Assembly: GCF_048159605.1 (NCBI RefSeq) | Contig: NZ_JBLREB010000001.1 | Coordinates: 1,240,001 to 1,304,000, forward strand | Source of the DNA: Ectobacillus polymachus | GTDB lineage: Bacteria; Bacillota; Bacilli; Bacillales; Bacillaceae_G | Direction: 5' to 3' | DNA: 64,000 nt | Shown here: piece by piece, positions 24,507-32,548 of the stretch | Numbering within the stretch: position 1 is the stretch's first letter | How the letters are laid out: the number at the start of each line of letters is the position of its first letter | The notes under the pieces: model-generated | Database searches by the model: none | Seen by the model: only the letters and a program-made list of their open reading frames with translations | What the model was told of the DNA's origin: nothing | Position numbers and translations under genes: made by a program

Positions 24507-26177
24507 CTATACTTCCATAATAATCGGTAAAATCATTGGTCTACGCTTCGTTTTTTCAAATAAGAATTGACTTAATACTTCTCGGATGCTTTGTTTAAGA
24601 GATGACCATTCCAAGCTATTGGCTTTGACAGAAGCTTCAATAATATCCTTTGCACGCTTTACAGACTCTTCTATGAGCTCTTCAGATTCTCTAACATAGA
24701 CGAATCCACGTGAAATAATTTCAGGTCCAGACACAATTTGCTTCGTTGCTTTGCTAAGAGTAATGACAACAACGAGTATACCATCTTGTGAAAGTAATTT
24801 ACGATCCCGTAATACAATATTCCCCACATCACCAACACCTAAACCATCGATGAGGACATTGCCTGCATGAACCTTACTAACACCTTTATGCTTACCTTCT
24901 TGAAATTCAATTACATCGCCTCTATCAATGATAAAAATATGATCATCATCGATGCCGATTTCTTTCGCTAATTTCGCATGTGCGTTTTGCATACGAAATT
25001 CACCATGAACCGGCATGAAGTATTTTGGTTTCATCAAATTTAGCATAAGTTTTAATTCTTCTTGGCTACCGTGACCGGATACATGGATTTTTCTTTGTCC
25101 GGAATAAATAACATTGGCACCAGCCCGGAATAATAAATCTATCGTTTTGGAAACAGATGTTTCATTACCTGGAATTGGTGAGGCTGCAATAATAATCGTA
25201 TCAGTCGTACGAATAGAAACTTGTTTATGTGCCTGCTTCGCCATACGAGACAATGCAGCCATTGGTTCTCCCTGGCTTCCTGTTGTTAAAATCGCAATTT
25301 TATGTTCAGGATACTTATCAATTTCTTGGGTCGAAATTAGCATGTCTTCAGCTATATGTAAATAACCAAGCTTACTTGCGATGTCTACAACCTTTACCAT
25401 ACTTGTTCCTACTACTACTACTTTACGATCATTTTCATAAGCCGCATCTAATACTTGCTGAATACGGTGTACATTTGATGCAAAGGTCGCAATAATAATC
25501 CGGCCTTCTGCACTACTAAATACTTTCGAAATTTCTGCTCCTACTGCCTTTTCTGATCCTGTATAACCAGGACGTTCGGCATTAGTACTGTCTGATAGTA
25601 AGCAAAGAACACCCTCGTTACCGAGCTGAGCCATTTTCCCGATATCTGCACGATAGTTATCAACGGGCGTTTGGTCAAATTTAAAATCGCCTGTATAGAC
25701 AATTGCTCCTTGCGACGTGTTAATCGCAACTCCTACGGAATCAGGAATGCTATGGTTCGTTCTAAAAAATGATACAGATGCTTTATCAAACATAACAATT
25801 GAATTCGCATCAATTGGCTTTAATGTGACACGCCCTAGCAATCCTGCTTCTCTAAGTTTTTCTTCAACTAAACCTAATGTTAAACGAGTCCCATAAACGG
25901 GAATTTGCAGCTTCCTTAGTACGTATGAAATGCCGCCTATATGATCTTCGTGACCGTGCGTTAAAAATAATGCTTTTACTCGTTCTTTATTTTCTTCTAA
26001 ATATGTAATGTCTGGTATAACAATATCAATTCCGAACATTTCTTCTTCCGGGAACTTAAGACCGGCATCTACAATAAAAATATCAGAATCTACTTCTACT
26101 CCATACATATTTTTCCCGATTTCCCCTACTCCACCTAGGGCAAATACTCTTACTTTTTCTATCTCTTTACTTCTCAC
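24507..26177 (-). CDS. rnjB: ribonuclease J (RNase J2-type)
   Basis: This metallo-beta-lactamase/beta-CASP ribonuclease has the zinc motif HGHEDH at 74-79, a GDFKFD segment, and the beta-CASP motifs of the family. It takes part in mRNA turnover and 5' processing, usually as a J1/J2 complex. The start is the GTG at 26177, 7 nt after GGGGAGG, giving 556 residues, the normal family length. The longer frame to 26321 adds a hydrophobic segment that runs into the dapA terminator and has no family counterpart. In this gene order, between dapA and tepA, it corresponds to B. subtilis rnjB (ymfA). Confidence 0.92.
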   Translation of the reverse strand: MRSKEIEKVRVFALGGVGEIGKNMYGVEVDSDIFIVDAGLKFPEEEMFGIDIVIPDITYLEENKERVKALFLTHGHEDHIGGISYVLRKLQIPVYGTRLTLGLVEEKLREAGLLGRVTLKPIDANSIVMFDKASVSFFRTNHSIPDSVGVAINTSQGAIVYTGDFKFDQTPVDNYRADIGKMAQLGNEGVLCLLSDSTNAERPGYTGSEKAVGAEISKVFSSAEGRIIIATFASNVHRIQQVLDAAYENDRKVVVVGTSMVKVVDIASKLGYLHIAEDMLISTQEIDKYPEHKIAILTTGSQGEPMAALSRMAKQAHKQVSIRTTDTIIIAASPIPGNETSVSKTIDLLFRAGANVIYSGQRKIHVSGHGSQEELKLMLNLMKPKYFMPVHGEFRMQNAHAKLAKEIGIDDDHIFIIDRGDVIEFQEGKHKGVSKVHAGNVLIDGLGVGDVGNIVLRDRKLLSQDGILVVVITLSKATKQIVSGPEIISRGFVYVRESEELIEESVKRAKDIIEASVKANSLEWSSLKQSIREVLSQFLFEKTKRRPMILPIIMEV

Positions 26178-26321
26178 CTTGTAGCCTCCCCATGATGGGC
26201 ATAACCGTACTAAGTCACTTACGAGTATTATAACTGATACAAGAAATAGAACACAAGTTAAAATCTTGACAGCAGCAAATACATAAGATGGAAAATGAGG
26301 TTTTCTCCTGCTTTTTTGCAT

Positions 26322-26350
26322 AAAAAAACCACAGTGACAAGCACTGTGGC
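26322..26350 (-). terminator. dapA operon terminator
   Basis: CCACAGTG and CACTGTGG form the stem; on the minus strand TTTTTTTATGC follows. Confidence 0.85.
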
Positions 26351-26368
26351 ATAACGAATTTATAATTG

Positions 26369-27247
26369 CTAATGAGAAATAGAATGAATGACTTGCTCAA
26401 GACGACTTTGCTCTTCATTCGTTAACGGTATAAGAGGCAAACGAACAGAGCCAACATCGATTCCAATCATAGTAAGGGCTGCCTTTACAGCTGTTGGATT
26501 CGGAGCCATAAATGCTGCTCTTGTCACGCGTAGCAACAACTGATGAAGAGTTTGCGCCTTTTTATAATCCCCTGCGTAAAAAGCAGAAATCATTGCTTGA
26601 ATTTCATTTCCGATAATATGCGCGGCAACCGAAATAACACCATTTGCTCCAACTGCTAGCGCTGGAAGTGTTAATCCGTCATCACCGCTGTATACAGCAA
26701 AATCATCATCTGTTTGCTCAATTACTTCGGTCATTGCTAACATATCGCCGGTAGCATCCTTTAGTGCGACAATATTTTCGATATGGGAAAGTCGTACAAT
26801 GGTTTCCACTGACATTTTTACAACCGTACGGCCTGGAATATTATAGAGAATAACAGGGAGCGCTGTACTTTGTGCTATTGTACGAAAATGTTGATACATG
26901 CCTTCTTGAGATGGCTTGTTATAGTACGGTACGACGAGCATAGCCGCGTCTACACCAGCTTCTTCTGCCTTTTTTGTTAACTCGATAGAGGCACGTGTAT
27001 TATTGCTTCCGGTACCAGCAACGACAGGCACTCGGCCATTCACAGCATTTACCACATGGCGAAATAATGCTACCTTTTCGTCTGTCGTTAGTGTCGGGGA
27101 TTCACCCGTTGTACCACATACGACCAATGCAGTTGTTCCATGTTCAATCAAATAATTAACCAGTTCTGTTGTTTTTGCAAAATCAATATTTCCATCGCGA
27201 TCGAATGGAGTTACCATAGCGGTTGCGACTCTACCAAAATCTATCAT
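26369..27247 (-). CDS. dapA: 4-hydroxy-tetrahydrodipicolinate synthase
   Basis: DapA of 292 residues condenses pyruvate with aspartate semialdehyde, the entry to the DAP/lysine and dipicolinate branch. The class I aldolase hallmarks are present: VCGTTGESPTL, YNIPGRT (catalytic Tyr), the Schiff-base Lys in VALKDATGD, and YSGDDG. It is the third gene of asd-dapG-dapA. Its product feeds lysA for lysine and, during sporulation, SpoVFA/SpoVFB for dipicolinic acid, so the neighbouring spoVF genes use the same pool. Confidence 0.95.
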   Translation of the reverse strand: MIDFGRVATAMVTPFDRDGNIDFAKTTELVNYLIEHGTTALVVCGTTGESPTLTTDEKVALFRHVVNAVNGRVPVVAGTGSNNTRASIELTKKAEEAGVDAAMLVVPYYNKPSQEGMYQHFRTIAQSTALPVILYNIPGRTVVKMSVETIVRLSHIENIVALKDATGDMLAMTEVIEQTDDDFAVYSGDDGLTLPALAVGANGVISVAAHIIGNEIQAMISAFYAGDYKKAQTLHQLLLRVTRAAFMAPNPTAVKAALTMIGIDVGSVRLPLIPLTNEEQSRLEQVIHSISH

Positions 27248-27264
27248 GCTCCCACTCCTTGACT

Positions 27265-28485
27265 TTATGCTTCTTTTGATAATGCAAAAGCGTCATGTAA
27301 AGCGTTCACGGCTGTTACGAGATCACTCTCATTTACAAGCGTCCAAATTGTCGTATGACTGTCAGCCGATTGCAAAATTTGTACTCCAGCTTCGGATAAA
27401 GCAGTGACAATGATAGAAGTTACACCAGGTACTCCTGTCATTCCCGCTCCGACAATGGATACTTTTGCACAATGTCTTGTGACACTCGGTTCATAGCCAA
27501 TTCGATGAAGAACCTCAACTGCCCGGTCTGCTACGTCGTCGTTTACAGTGTATGCAACGCCATTTGGAGAAATATTGATTAAGTCTACACTAATCTGTTC
27601 ATTAGCCATTTCTTTAAAAACCTGGGCTTGTAAATTATAGGGTGCATCTTTTACGTAAACTTTGATTTGCGTTACATTTGATACATGTGCAATTCCCGTT
27701 ACCGTTCGTTCCTTTACATCTCGCCCACGGCTAGCACCTTCATAGTCTGTTACAAGAGTTCCTGTGCTATCTGAATATGTTGAACGAACCCGTAAAGGTA
27801 CTTTCCCATGCATTGCGATTTCAACGGCGCGAGGATGGATAACCTTTGCTCCTTGATAGGCCATATTACAAATTTCACTATATGTCATCATATCAAGTGG
27901 TCTTGCATCTTTCACAATACGGGGATCTGCTGTCATAATTCCTTCAACATCTGTGAAAATATCAATGTATTCCGCACGAAGAGCAACACCAAGTGCAGCT
28001 GCAGATGTGTCGCTTCCTCCTCGTCCCAACGTTGTAATATCACCATTTACGGTTTGCCCTTGGAATCCTGTTACAACCACAACATCGCATTGCTTCAGCT
28101 CTTCTAGAACACGATCACATTTCATTTCAATAATTTTTGCGTTCGTGAAATCTTCGGTTGTAATAAAGCCAGCCTGCGCACCAGTTAGCGCTGATGCTTG
28201 AACGTCCGCTCCATTCAACATATCCGAGAATACAATGGCTGAAATAAGCTCACCGCATGATAGAAGCAAATCCTTTTCTCGGTTGGAGAGATAGGATTGT
28301 TTATCGTGGACGAGACTAAGAAGCGTATCGGTAGCATACGGCTCTCCTTTTCTCCCCATTGCAGATACAACCGCAACTACTTTGTACCCTTCTTGAAGCG
28401 CTTTGGAAATGTGGTGAAGCGCATGTTTTCTTCCTTTTTCGTCGCGTACAGACGTACCGCCGAATTTTTGTACAATAATCTTCAT
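27265..28485 (-). CDS. dapG: aspartate kinase I (DapG)
   Basis: The 406-residue aspartokinase has the N-terminal kinase motif KFGGTSV, the FTDVEGIMTADPR segment and two C-terminal ACT domains. It catalyses the first step of the aspartate family pathway. In B. subtilis DapG is the isozyme feedback-inhibited by meso-diaminopimelate and tied to peptidoglycan and dipicolinate supply. It lies between asd and dapA in the standard order. The mass of small ORFs on the opposite strand is not coding. Confidence 0.94.
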   Translation of the reverse strand: MKIIVQKFGGTSVRDEKGRKHALHHISKALQEGYKVVAVVSAMGRKGEPYATDTLLSLVHDKQSYLSNREKDLLLSCGELISAIVFSDMLNGADVQASALTGAQAGFITTEDFTNAKIIEMKCDRVLEELKQCDVVVVTGFQGQTVNGDITTLGRGGSDTSAAALGVALRAEYIDIFTDVEGIMTADPRIVKDARPLDMMTYSEICNMAYQGAKVIHPRAVEIAMHGKVPLRVRSTYSDSTGTLVTDYEGASRGRDVKERTVTGIAHVSNVTQIKVYVKDAPYNLQAQVFKEMANEQISVDLINISPNGVAYTVNDDVADRAVEVLHRIGYEPSVTRHCAKVSIVGAGMTGVPGVTSIIVTALSEAGVQILQSADSHTTIWTLVNESDLVTAVNALHDAFALSKEA

Positions 28486-28506
28486 GTTGGCACCTTCTTT
28501 AAAAAC

Positions 28507-29553
28507 TTACACAAGACCTAATGCTACAAGACGCTCTGCAATTTGTACAGAGTTCCATGCAGCACCTTTTAATAAATTATCAGACACAACCCAAAGATGG
28601 AATCCTTTATCATTGTTTAAATCTTTGCGAATGCGTCCTACAAATACTTCATTTTTACCAGTCGCATATAGCGGCATTGGATATTCTTGTTTAGCTGGAT
28701 TATCTTGCACGACAATACCAGGTGCATCTGCTAATAGAGTTCGAATGTCATCTGCTGTTACGCCCTCTTTTTCTACTTCAATATACACAGATTCAGAATG
28801 ACCTGCTACGATTGGAAGTCGAACACAAGTAGCTGCCACTTCGAGCTCTGGCATATGCATAATCTTTTTCGTTTCGTTAATCATTTTCATTTCTTCATAG
28901 GTGAAACCATTATCTTCAAATACGTCGATTTGTGGAATCGTATTAAAGGCAATCGGATAATGCTTTTCTCCACTCTTTACCGGTAAAATATTCGCTTGTA
29001 CGTCTTCTCCGGTTAACATTGCTTTAGCTTGTGCTTTCAATTCTTCAATAGCTGTGATGCCCGCACCTGAAACTGCTTGATACGTGCTTACGATTACTTT
29101 GGATAATCCGTATGAAGCACGAATTGGTTCAAGTGCCGCTACCATTTGAATTGTAGAGCAATTTGGGTTAGCGATAATGCCATTATGAGAAAAAACGTCC
29201 TTTTCGTTTACTTCTGGTACAACAAGTGGAACGTTTGGATCCATACGAAATGCACTCGTATTATCAACAACGATAGCACCACGCTTCGCTGCTTCCGGTG
29301 CTAACACTTTTGAAACAGATCCACCAGCACTAAAGAGGGCAATATCTACACCTTCAAAGCTTTCAGGAGTTGCCTCTTGTACTGTTATGTCTTCTCCTTT
29401 AAAGGAAATTTTCTTACCAGCAGAACGCTTAGAAGATAACAACGTTAGTTTTTCTATTGGAAAATTTTGTTTTTCTAACGTATTTAGCATTTGTTCACCA
29501 ACTGCGCCGGTTGCTCCAACTACAGCGACATGAAAAGATTTTTTCTTTTCCAT
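28507..29553 (-). CDS. asd: aspartate-semialdehyde dehydrogenase
   Basis: Asd of 348 residues reduces aspartyl phosphate to aspartate semialdehyde with NADPH. It has the Rossmann GATGAVGEQM and the active-site Cys in NPNCSTIQ. The start is the ATG at 29553 (MEKKKSFHVAVVG), 7 nt after AAAGGGG; the longer reading to 29577 places the ribosome site inside the gene. It is the first gene of asd-dapG-dapA, with its own promoter and a leader hairpin, so its expression does not depend on the split spoVFB upstream. Confidence 0.95.
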   Translation of the reverse strand: MEKKKSFHVAVVGATGAVGEQMLNTLEKQNFPIEKLTLLSSKRSAGKKISFKGEDITVQEATPESFEGVDIALFSAGGSVSKVLAPEAAKRGAIVVDNTSAFRMDPNVPLVVPEVNEKDVFSHNGIIANPNCSTIQMVAALEPIRASYGLSKVIVSTYQAVSGAGITAIEELKAQAKAMLTGEDVQANILPVKSGEKHYPIAFNTIPQIDVFEDNGFTYEEMKMINETKKIMHMPELEVAATCVRLPIVAGHSESVYIEVEKEGVTADDIRTLLADAPGIVVQDNPAKQEYPMPLYATGKNEVFVGRIRKDLNNDKGFHLWVVSDNLLKGAAWNSVQIAERLVALGLV

Positions 29554-29590
29554 CACTATACCCCTTTCTACATACATCCTGTACTTATAA

Positions 29591-29615
29591 AAAGATGAGG
29601 TCGTACTCCATCTTT
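29591..29615 (-). terminator. leader hairpin/attenuator upstream of asd
   Basis: On the minus strand AAAGATG and CATCTTT form a stem followed by TTATAAG, between the putative asd promoter and the asd ribosome site. It may be the spoVF operon terminator, an attenuator, or both. Confidence 0.55.
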
Positions 29616-29624
29616 ATGAAATCA

Positions 29625-29633
29625 ATAATACCA
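29625..29633 (-). promoter_or_regulatory. extended -10 promoter of asd-dapG-dapA
   Basis: TGGTATTAT is a TGn extended -10 (TATTAT at 29625-29630), about 70 bp upstream of the asd start codon. No good -35 is seen, which is common with extended -10 promoters. Confidence 0.4.
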
Positions 29634-29686
29634 CATTGTAAGGTATGTTTGATGTTTTTTCGAAAAATTCCTCATGTTAAAAATGA

Positions 29687-29872
29687 TTAATTATTCATGT
29701 ATTTGAATTTTTCCACAATCACTGGCTGAATTTGTTTGCCCTCTAGTGCAAAACGAATTGTATCACGTAAAAGCTCCATACGTGCCACCATTGAACTCGG
29801 TTTCTTTTCAGGTGCATCCTGACCAAATGGAACAAAATACATATTTCTTGCTGACATAAGGCGCATTAAATT
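29687..29872 (-). other. spoVFB: spoVFB 3' segment (separated from its 5' part by the intervening element)
   Basis: From the shared core AATTTA (29867-29872) the minus strand reads NLMRLMSARNMYFVPFGQ, DAPEKKPSSMVARMELL and on to VIVEKFKYMNN, then TAA at 29687. This is the C-terminal 61 residues of dipicolinate synthase subunit B. The segment has no start codon or ribosome site of its own. Joined to the 139 codons at 34110-34526 through the core it restores an in-frame 200-residue SpoVFB, the normal length. The lack of frameshifts or stops says the segment is still under selection. Confidence 0.92.
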
Positions 29873-29886
29873 AACACCAACATGAT
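29850..29886. other. attL-like recombination site (spoVFB 3' side)
   Basis: Read on the minus strand, the element half ATCATGTTGGTGTT (down from 29886) meets the core AATTTA (29867-29872) and then the gene half ATGCGCC. The core is shared with the site at 34088-34125. The central dinucleotide of the reconstructed dyad is TT at 29868-29869. Confidence 0.75.
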
Positions 29887-30037
29887 GTCACCCAGTTCGT
29901 TATTTCTTTCCTACCGAGCATACAAGCTAATGTATAAAGTTAGAATACCGATAACGTTTTGATCAATTGAATTATTTATAAAGGAAAAATACAAAAAGAG
30001 ATGTCTCATATAGAGCAAATGAAATTCTTACTATCCT

Positions 30038-30373
30038 CTACGAGAAGTCGACGTCTACAATATCTACATAAGGAAATATTCGATGTTCGCCTACTGTTGT
30101 TTTGACTTCAATGCATCGATAAACCGTACTGATATTTTCTAACCATCCCTCATATTGATGAAAAAAACCATTGTTATAATATGTAACGCTAATTGCTAAT
30201 TTTTTATTATATGCTTGTGCCAATGTACGATTGATCTCATCAATCTTATTCTCATCTAGAATCGGACGTACTGCTTTCTGTTGTTCTTGGATAATTCGTT
30301 TCACACCTTCAAACTGTGGTGTGATGGCTTGAAAGGCTGCCCATTTTTTCATGCCTCGTTCGTTTATTTGCAT
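30038..30373 (-). CDS. YolD-like protein
   Basis: The 111-residue protein (MQINERGMKKWAAFQAIT...) has the YolD-family opening RGxxKW and the C-terminal YYNNGFF...GWLENI pattern. YolD-like genes commonly pair with UvrX/YqjW-type Y-family polymerases, as here; the pair is probably SOS-induced. The family-like start is the ATG at 30373, after AAAGGA. An ATG at 30391 overlaps the polymerase stop (ATGA) and cannot be excluded. Molecular function is unknown. Confidence 0.85.
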   Translation of the reverse strand: MQINERGMKKWAAFQAITPQFEGVKRIIQEQQKAVRPILDENKIDEINRTLAQAYNKKLAISVTYYNNGFFHQYEGWLENISTVYRCIEVKTTVGEHRIFPYVDIVDVDFS

Positions 30374-30387
30374 AGGTAATATTCCTT

Positions 30388-31662
30388 TCATTCTGATTTA
30401 TGACCACCAATTAATGTGTTTCGATGTCTTGCAGTAGAACCTCTTGTATAAGAAACCGCCCGCAGTAAGGCGTTCTTTCCATAATTCCGTCGTATTTCAT
30501 CCATAGCAAAGGCTAACTTTTCTTCCTTCACTCGTTTACAAGTATCATCGAAAATGGAAATCTGCCGTTCATCATCATTGATAAAATTAGTTAAGGACAT
30601 GCCAATTTGACGGACAGGAGATTGATCGTAATAAGTTTCAACCATGTGCAAGCAAACCTTATACAACTCCATGGTGATATTGGTAGGCTCAGTCAGTGTA
30701 TAAGAATGAGAAAATCCTCCACCTACTGTACGACTGTATCCGATGCTTATATGAATCGTGCGGCATAGCTTTCTCATACATCGCATGCGAAAGCACACCT
30801 CTTCCAGTTGTTCAAGTATTAACACTTTAATTTCTTGTACATCTATATAATCACGCATCAAAATTTGTGACTTCCCGATTGACGAGGAAACCGGTGTATA
30901 CGGCTCATCAATTTGACTTTCATCTATCCCATTTGCATGTTGCTGCAATTCTAGTCCTACAACACCAAGCTCCTTCTTTAAAGGCTCAGCTGGATGCTTC
31001 GCAAGCTGATGTATACTGAAAATCCCCATTCGGTTTAATCGACGCTGGGTTCTTACGTTAATTCCGTACATTTCCGTTAAGGGTAACGACCATAACTTCG
31101 TAGGCACATCCTGTATCGTCCATTCCGCGATTCCTTCCCTTACTTTTTTTGCACCGTATAGCGCCATTTTTGATAGAAAAAGATTAGGACCAATTCCAAC
31201 AGTTGCTGTAATCCCAGTTGTATCAAAGATATCCTTCTGAATTACTTTCGCTAATTCCCAAGAAGACATTTTATACAATCTTTGATATTTAAAATCAGAA
31301 ACATCTAAAAAGCTCTCATCAATCGATAGCGTATGCAAGTCACATGGTGCTACATATTTTAAAAAAATTTCGGTAATGTGATTTGACGTCAGAACATACT
31401 CTGCCATTGATGGATTCACAATGATAATATCTTTGGATAGCGGTATTTCATACAACCGCGAACCCGTTTTAATGCCTAATTTTTTTAGTTTCGGTGTAGC
31501 GGCTAAAACAACAGAACCTTGCCGATCCGTACTACCTACAACTGCTAATTTAACGGTTAAAGGATTTAATCCGCGCATAATAGAAGAAACGGAAGCGAAA
31601 AATGATTTTAAATCAATACAGAAGATTGTACGCTTTTGCTGATGAGTATGATTTGAATACAT
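30388..31662 (-). CDS. uvrX: Y-family DNA polymerase, UvrX/YqjW type
   Basis: This translesion polymerase has the catalytic segment CIDLKSFFASV near the N-terminus and SIDESFLDVS (the acidic pair) about 100 residues on. A helix-hairpin-helix region (LYGINVRTQRRLNRMGI type) and a little-finger domain follow. It groups with UvrX/YqjW rather than DinB by overall pattern. The start is the ATG at 31662, 6 nt after GAGGAG. Longer frames cross an SOS box. It is cargo of the spoVFB element, followed directly by a YolD gene, and could give damage tolerance to cells carrying the element. Confidence 0.9.
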   Translation of the reverse strand: MYSNHTHQQKRTIFCIDLKSFFASVSSIMRGLNPLTVKLAVVGSTDRQGSVVLAATPKLKKLGIKTGSRLYEIPLSKDIIIVNPSMAEYVLTSNHITEIFLKYVAPCDLHTLSIDESFLDVSDFKYQRLYKMSSWELAKVIQKDIFDTTGITATVGIGPNLFLSKMALYGAKKVREGIAEWTIQDVPTKLWSLPLTEMYGINVRTQRRLNRMGIFSIHQLAKHPAEPLKKELGVVGLELQQHANGIDESQIDEPYTPVSSSIGKSQILMRDYIDVQEIKVLILEQLEEVCFRMRCMRKLCRTIHISIGYSRTVGGGFSHSYTLTEPTNITMELYKVCLHMVETYYDQSPVRQIGMSLTNFINDDERQISIFDDTCKRVKEEKLAFAMDEIRRNYGKNALLRAVSYTRGSTARHRNTLIGGHKSE

Positions 31663-31681
31663 TTTCATCTCCTCTAAAACA

Positions 31682-31693
31682 GAACGTTTGTTC
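31682..31693. promoter_or_regulatory. LexA (SOS) box upstream of the polymerase
   Basis: GAACGTTTGTTC matches the Bacillus LexA half-sites GAAC-N4-GTTC. It lies 20 bp upstream of the polymerase start, near a TATAGT -10-like hexamer. Confidence 0.75.
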
Positions 31694-31896
31694 TTATTTT
31701 TACTAATACTATATGCCAATTGGAAAGAAAATAAAAGTGGAATTTTAGGGAAATAGACTTATTTCCTAAAAAAGCTTAGAAGCGGGTGTCTTTCTGCTAT
31801 TACATACCAAGATAATGACTATTTTTTTATTGCTTGCAGTTATTTGATATTTTATTATTTTATATTTGTCCATACTAAATCATTGAGGTGATTGAT

Positions 31897-32013
31897 TTGG
31901 CTGAGTGGATTTATTCGCATTTTATTAACACACTATTTTTTGTCCTTTTCGTGTTTGGTCTTGTCATTTTTGCACTCGTATTGTTAATTCGCAGCGCTAT
32001 TAAAAAGAATTAG
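31897..32013 (+). CDS. small single-pass membrane protein
   Basis: A 38-codon frame starts at TTG (31897) 6 nt after GAGGTGA and encodes MAEWIYSHFINTLF... with one long hydrophobic helix (about residues 10-31) and a basic tail RSAIKKN. The strong ribosome site and membrane-protein composition support it as a real gene. It vaguely recalls DUF4083-type Bacillus peptides, but I cannot assign it. It lies within the spoVFB element just left of the bcr1-like repeat. Confidence 0.55.
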   Translation: MAEWIYSHFINTLFFVLFVFGLVIFALVLLIRSAIKKN

Positions 32014-32034
32014 GCATCAAACATGCTTCTTTAC

Positions 32035-32195
32035 TTTATCCCTCTATTTAAGGGCAGTAAAACCCCCACCTCAAGATTCAGAAAGATGCAAAGAAGATAG
32101 GTGGGGGGGGACAACTGCCCGTAAAAGCCCGAATTGGGCGGGCTAACCATCAGTGGGGGATGAAAAAACCCCCACTGATGGAAGTTTCACTTTAT
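32035..32195. repeat. bcr1-like repeat, copy B, flanked by TTTAT
   Basis: A 161-bp repeat is bounded by TTTAT on both sides (32035-32039 and 32191-32195). It contains CCCCCACCT and AGGTGGGGGG arms, AACTGCCCGTAAAAGCCC, and a terminal CCCCCACTGATGG hairpin partner to CCATCAGTGGGGG. It is homologous to copy A at 23162. The B. cereus group bcr1 elements are described as about 155-bp mobile repeats at TTTAT. Confidence 0.88.
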
Positions 32196-32374
32196 ATATC
32201 ATCTTGTTTGTTCTGTTCCTGCATGATGAGTTCTTCTATAATTGCCCAGCCAGCTGTATGATATTCAAGAAGTGTATGTTCCACTTCTTCTTCCGTCATA
32301 GAAGGCGGCGCTACGATATGGACGGTTGCATTCCCAACCTTATAAGTGGCTGCATATTTATTAATCTTAGGCAT
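32192..32374 (-). CDS. 60-residue protein of the spoVFB element, function unknown
   Basis: The frame from ATG 32374 follows AAAGGTG at about 8 nt and encodes MPKINKYAATYKVGNATVHI...EQNKQDDI. The protein is acidic at the C-terminus, has no membrane segment and shows an alpha/beta pattern. A longer GTG-started reading to 32452 has no good ribosome site. Its stop lies in the TTTAT at the edge of the bcr1-like repeat. Because serine recombinases such as SprA need a small directionality factor (SprB, about 58 residues) for excision, this is the best candidate for that role by size and place. That is inference only; I recognise no homology. Confidence 0.7.
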   Translation of the reverse strand: MPKINKYAATYKVGNATVHIVAPPSMTEEEVEHTLLEYHTAGWAIIEELIMQEQNKQDDI

Positions 32375-32493
32375 AATACCAACACCTTTCGTAGTTGTTG
32401 GTTTATATGTATGCAGCCCTTCTTGACGAACAAACTCTAGAGTTGCTGACACTTTATGTTTAAGACCGAAGGAATCCTATAACACTTACTCAC

Positions 32494-32531
32494 AGAACCC
32501 GTACATAGGTTCTTTTTTCTTTTTTTTTTCA
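32494..32531 (+). terminator. terminator just upstream of the recombinase gene
   Basis: AGAACC, 8-nt loop, GGTTCT and then TTTTTTCTTTTTTTTTTC is a good intrinsic terminator on the plus strand, ending about 20 bp before the recombinase start. It may insulate the gene from read-through or act as an attenuator. Confidence 0.7.
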
Positions 32532-32548
32532 TATGTTTCGATAATGAG

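Noticed and set aside
26178..26418. N-terminal extension of RNase J and an overlapping minus-strand frame with hydrophobic residues
   Set aside because: The GTG at 26177 has a strong Shine-Dalgarno and gives the family length; the upstream part contains the dapA terminator.
29687..29872. spoVFB fragment as an ordinary degraded pseudogene
   Set aside because: The two parts join in frame at a shared core to exactly the family length and show no stops, frameshifts or deletions, which points to an excisable element.
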